A DNA stretch of 5,092 bases from Methanosarcinaceae archaeon (GTDB lineage Archaea; Halobacteriota; Methanosarcinia; Methanosarcinales; Methanosarcinaceae): assembly GCA_020793555.1 (NCBI GenBank), contig DQIO01000153.1:1-5092 (forward strand), written 5' to 3'. Both the position numbers and the translations under genes were made by a program. The notes under the pieces were generated by a model. That model did not search any database, had not been told where the DNA came from, and saw only the letters and a list, made by a program, of their open reading frames with translations. Below are positions 3,713-5,092 of this stretch, piece after piece. Numbering within the stretch: position 1 is the first letter of the stretch; every line of letters begins with the position of its first letter.

Positions 3713-4990
3713 ATGAAACGCACAATCCTTGTCCAGCGAAATGAAACCATAAGCGATGAGTCAGAAAACATACGAAAACTCATAGAATTGCAGGATCTGG
3801 CAAGATCTGCAAACTATAAAGTGGTTGGTGATGTTACACAAACGAGAGGACCTGACAGAAAGTACCAGATCGGGAGCGGAAAGGTTGAAGAACTTGCTTT
3901 TATGGTGGAAGAGTTGGATGCTGATGGGATCATCTTTTCAAACCAGTTGAGTACAACACAGATATACAACATATCTGAGACCTGCAAGTGTGAAGTGATT
4001 GACAAGTTCCAGTTGATCCTTGAAATATTTGCGAAGCGGGCAACCACAAAACGTGCTAAACTTCAGGTTGAACTTGCAAAACTCCAGTACGAACTTCCAA
4101 AAGCAAAGGCAATCGTGTCACTTCTTAAAAAGGAAGAGCGCCCGGGGTTTATGGGACTTGGCAGTTATGAGGATTCCTATGAGCAAGACATCAAAAGCAG
4201 GATAAGCCGAATACGGAAAGAGCTTGCAAGTGTCCAAAAAGACAACGAATCCCTTCGAGTCAAGAGGCATGAACGTGGATTTTCAATTGTAGCACTGGCA
4301 GGCTATACCAGTGCCGGAAAAAGTACGCTTTTCAATGCACTTGTAGATGAAAATGTGCACGTTGAGGATATGCTTTTCACAACACTTCTGCCCATAACAC
4401 GCGCACTGAATACCCATGGGCGCCGTGTACTTCTTACTGACACGGTTGGCTTTATTGAAGACCTGCCGCACTGGATGGTTGATGCGTTTCGTTCAACACT
4501 GAACGAGATTTTCCTTGCCGATGTGATCATTCTGGTTGTTGATGCCAGTGAATCTCCTGACATAATGCGACAAAAACTTGTCACCTCACATGATACATTC
4601 TGGGAACAGATCGATGGAGTGCCTATCGTCACTGTGCTGAACAAGGTTGACAAAATTACGGAAGATGAATTGGAAGCGCGACTTGAAAATGTAGGGTACC
4701 TTGCTCCAAATCCTGTTGCAGTATCTGCAAAGAACGGCATGGGATTCGATGAACTTAAGATGGAGATATACAGGCAACTCCCGAAATGGAAACGCGACAA
4801 GGTTTCATTGCCAATGTCGGAATATGGAATGTCAATCGTTTCATGGTTGTTCAATGAAGGTATTGTGCACAACATCAATTACAAAGATCGGATCATTGTT
4901 GATTTTGAAGCGCGTGATGAGATTATTCTAAAAGCAAGGAATATCGAAAAAAAGAATGAATATGGGTATAAGCATGACGATATGACATAA
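3713..4990 (+). CDS. hflX: GTPase HflX (archaeal type)
   Basis: A 425-residue cytosolic GTPase of the Obg-HflX family that binds the large ribosomal subunit; bacterial members split stalled or stressed ribosomes. Domain order: N-terminal HflX domain (about 1-110) with the signature TRGPDRKYQIGSGKVEEL (44-61); a charged helical linker (about 112-188); the G domain (about 190-357); and a short C-terminal domain ending near 410. G motifs are complete: G1 GYTSAGKST (197-205), G2 FTTLLPITR (222-230), G3 DTVGF (243-247), G4 NKVD (310-313), G5 VSAKNG (337-342). The bacterial glycine-loop hallmark (GPGETQLETDRR type) is replaced by GLGSYEDSYEQDIKSRI (148-164). The start ATG has GAAGGA (3697-3702) 10 bases upstream. 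Length is usual for the family. It is downstream of DUF2209 in the same direction. A hydrophilic tail (KKNEYGYKHDDMT) follows the last domain. Confidence 0.95.
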   Translation: MKRTILVQRNETISDESENIRKLIELQDLARSANYKVVGDVTQTRGPDRKYQIGSGKVEELAFMVEELDADGIIFSNQLSTTQIYNISETCKCEVIDKFQLILEIFAKRATTKRAKLQVELAKLQYELPKAKAIVSLLKKEERPGFMGLGSYEDSYEQDIKSRISRIRKELASVQKDNESLRVKRHERGFSIVALAGYTSAGKSTLFNALVDENVHVEDMLFTTLLPITRALNTHGRRVLLTDTVGFIEDLPHWMVDAFRSTLNEIFLADVIILVVDASESPDIMRQKLVTSHDTFWEQIDGVPIVTVLNKVDKITEDELEARLENVGYLAPNPVAVSAKNGMGFDELKMEIYRQLPKWKRDKVSLPMSEYGMSIVSWLFNEGIVHNINYKDRIIVDFEARDEIILKARNIEKKNEYGYKHDDMT

Positions 4991-5053
4991 TAATATGTTA
5001 CTTGTATAGTTGATATTTTTAGTGCAAAATTCAAATCTATACGAATCGAAACC

Positions 5054-5080
5054 AATGCGACCGCCGTCAGGCGGCATTTT
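5054..5080. terminator. GC-rich stem-loop with short T-run
   Basis: CCGCC (5061-5065), loop GTCA, GGCGG (5070-5074), extended by AATG (5054-5057) against CATT (5075-5078) with a CGA bulge, followed by TTTT. This is a classic terminator shape in otherwise AT-rich DNA, 64 bp after the hflX stop. It could end the hflX transcript or a gene arriving from outside the window. A separate TTTTT at 5016-5020 is also a possible archaeal T-run terminator for hflX. Confidence 0.45.
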
Positions 5081-5092
5081 CCATAATATACT

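Noticed and set aside
3691..3744. Short 17-codon frame (ATG at 3691) overlapping the hflX start, considered as a leader peptide
   Set aside because: There is no ribosome-binding site in front of it, and the GAAGGA inside it serves the hflX ATG at 3713.
3532..3783. Minus-strand 83-codon open frame across the DUF2209-hflX junction
   Set aside because: Its IVIVIV-like run comes from the ACAATT repeat tract; it overlaps two real genes and has no supporting motif.
4303..4878. Minus-strand 191-codon open frame opposite hflX
   Set aside because: It lies entirely antisense to the conserved G domain of hflX, is rich in Ser, Thr and Arg as antisense frames are, and has no recognisable domain.
1..5092. 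CRISPR arrays, tRNA or rRNA genes
   Set aside because: No regularly spaced repeats and no cloverleaf or rRNA-like segments were found on either strand; the repeats seen are hairpins, short tandem hexamers and one pair of direct repeats.

Overview
The window looks like part of an AT-rich archaeal chromosome, most likely a methanogen of the Methanosarcinales (Methanolobus, Methanococcoides or Methanosarcina type). The signs are a DUF2209 protein, which I associate with that group, next to an archaeal-type HflX GTPase; archaeal TATA-like boxes; TTG and GTG starts; and a DUF104/PIN toxin-antitoxin pair. I could run no search, so the taxonomic call is an inference.

Layout. Bases 1-24 are the edge of an inverted-repeat element whose body lies outside the window. 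At 144-1328 is a complete fold-type I PLP aminotransferase. Bases 1329-1554 hold a GC-rich repeat, a TATA box and a palindrome that probably form the toxin-antitoxin promoter and operator. At 1555-1773 is an intact DUF104 antitoxin, followed by a VapC/PIN toxin gene (1757-2380) split by a 228-bp non-autonomous element. The element is flanked by CTAG; removing it with one CTAG restores an uninterrupted PIN protein of about 131 residues. Bases 2381-3229 contain no convincing intact gene, only a hairpin repeat, a second GC-rich repeat copy and two minus-strand coding relics. At 3236-3631 is a DUF2209 protein, then 81 bp rich in ACAATT repeats, then HflX (3713-4990). A GC-rich stem-loop closes the window.

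The right third (DUF2209, HflX) looks like stable core genome. HflX acts on ribosomes, and DUF2209 is a small, uncharacterised, possibly RNase H-like protein. The left part is an accessory zone shaped by a CTAG-targeting element: two copies are visible, with ends matching at 22 of 24 bases and lying in opposite orientation. One ends about 120 bp before the aminotransferase and the other has inactivated the toxin, leaving the antitoxin as an orphan. I see no CRISPR array, tRNA, rRNA or transposase gene.
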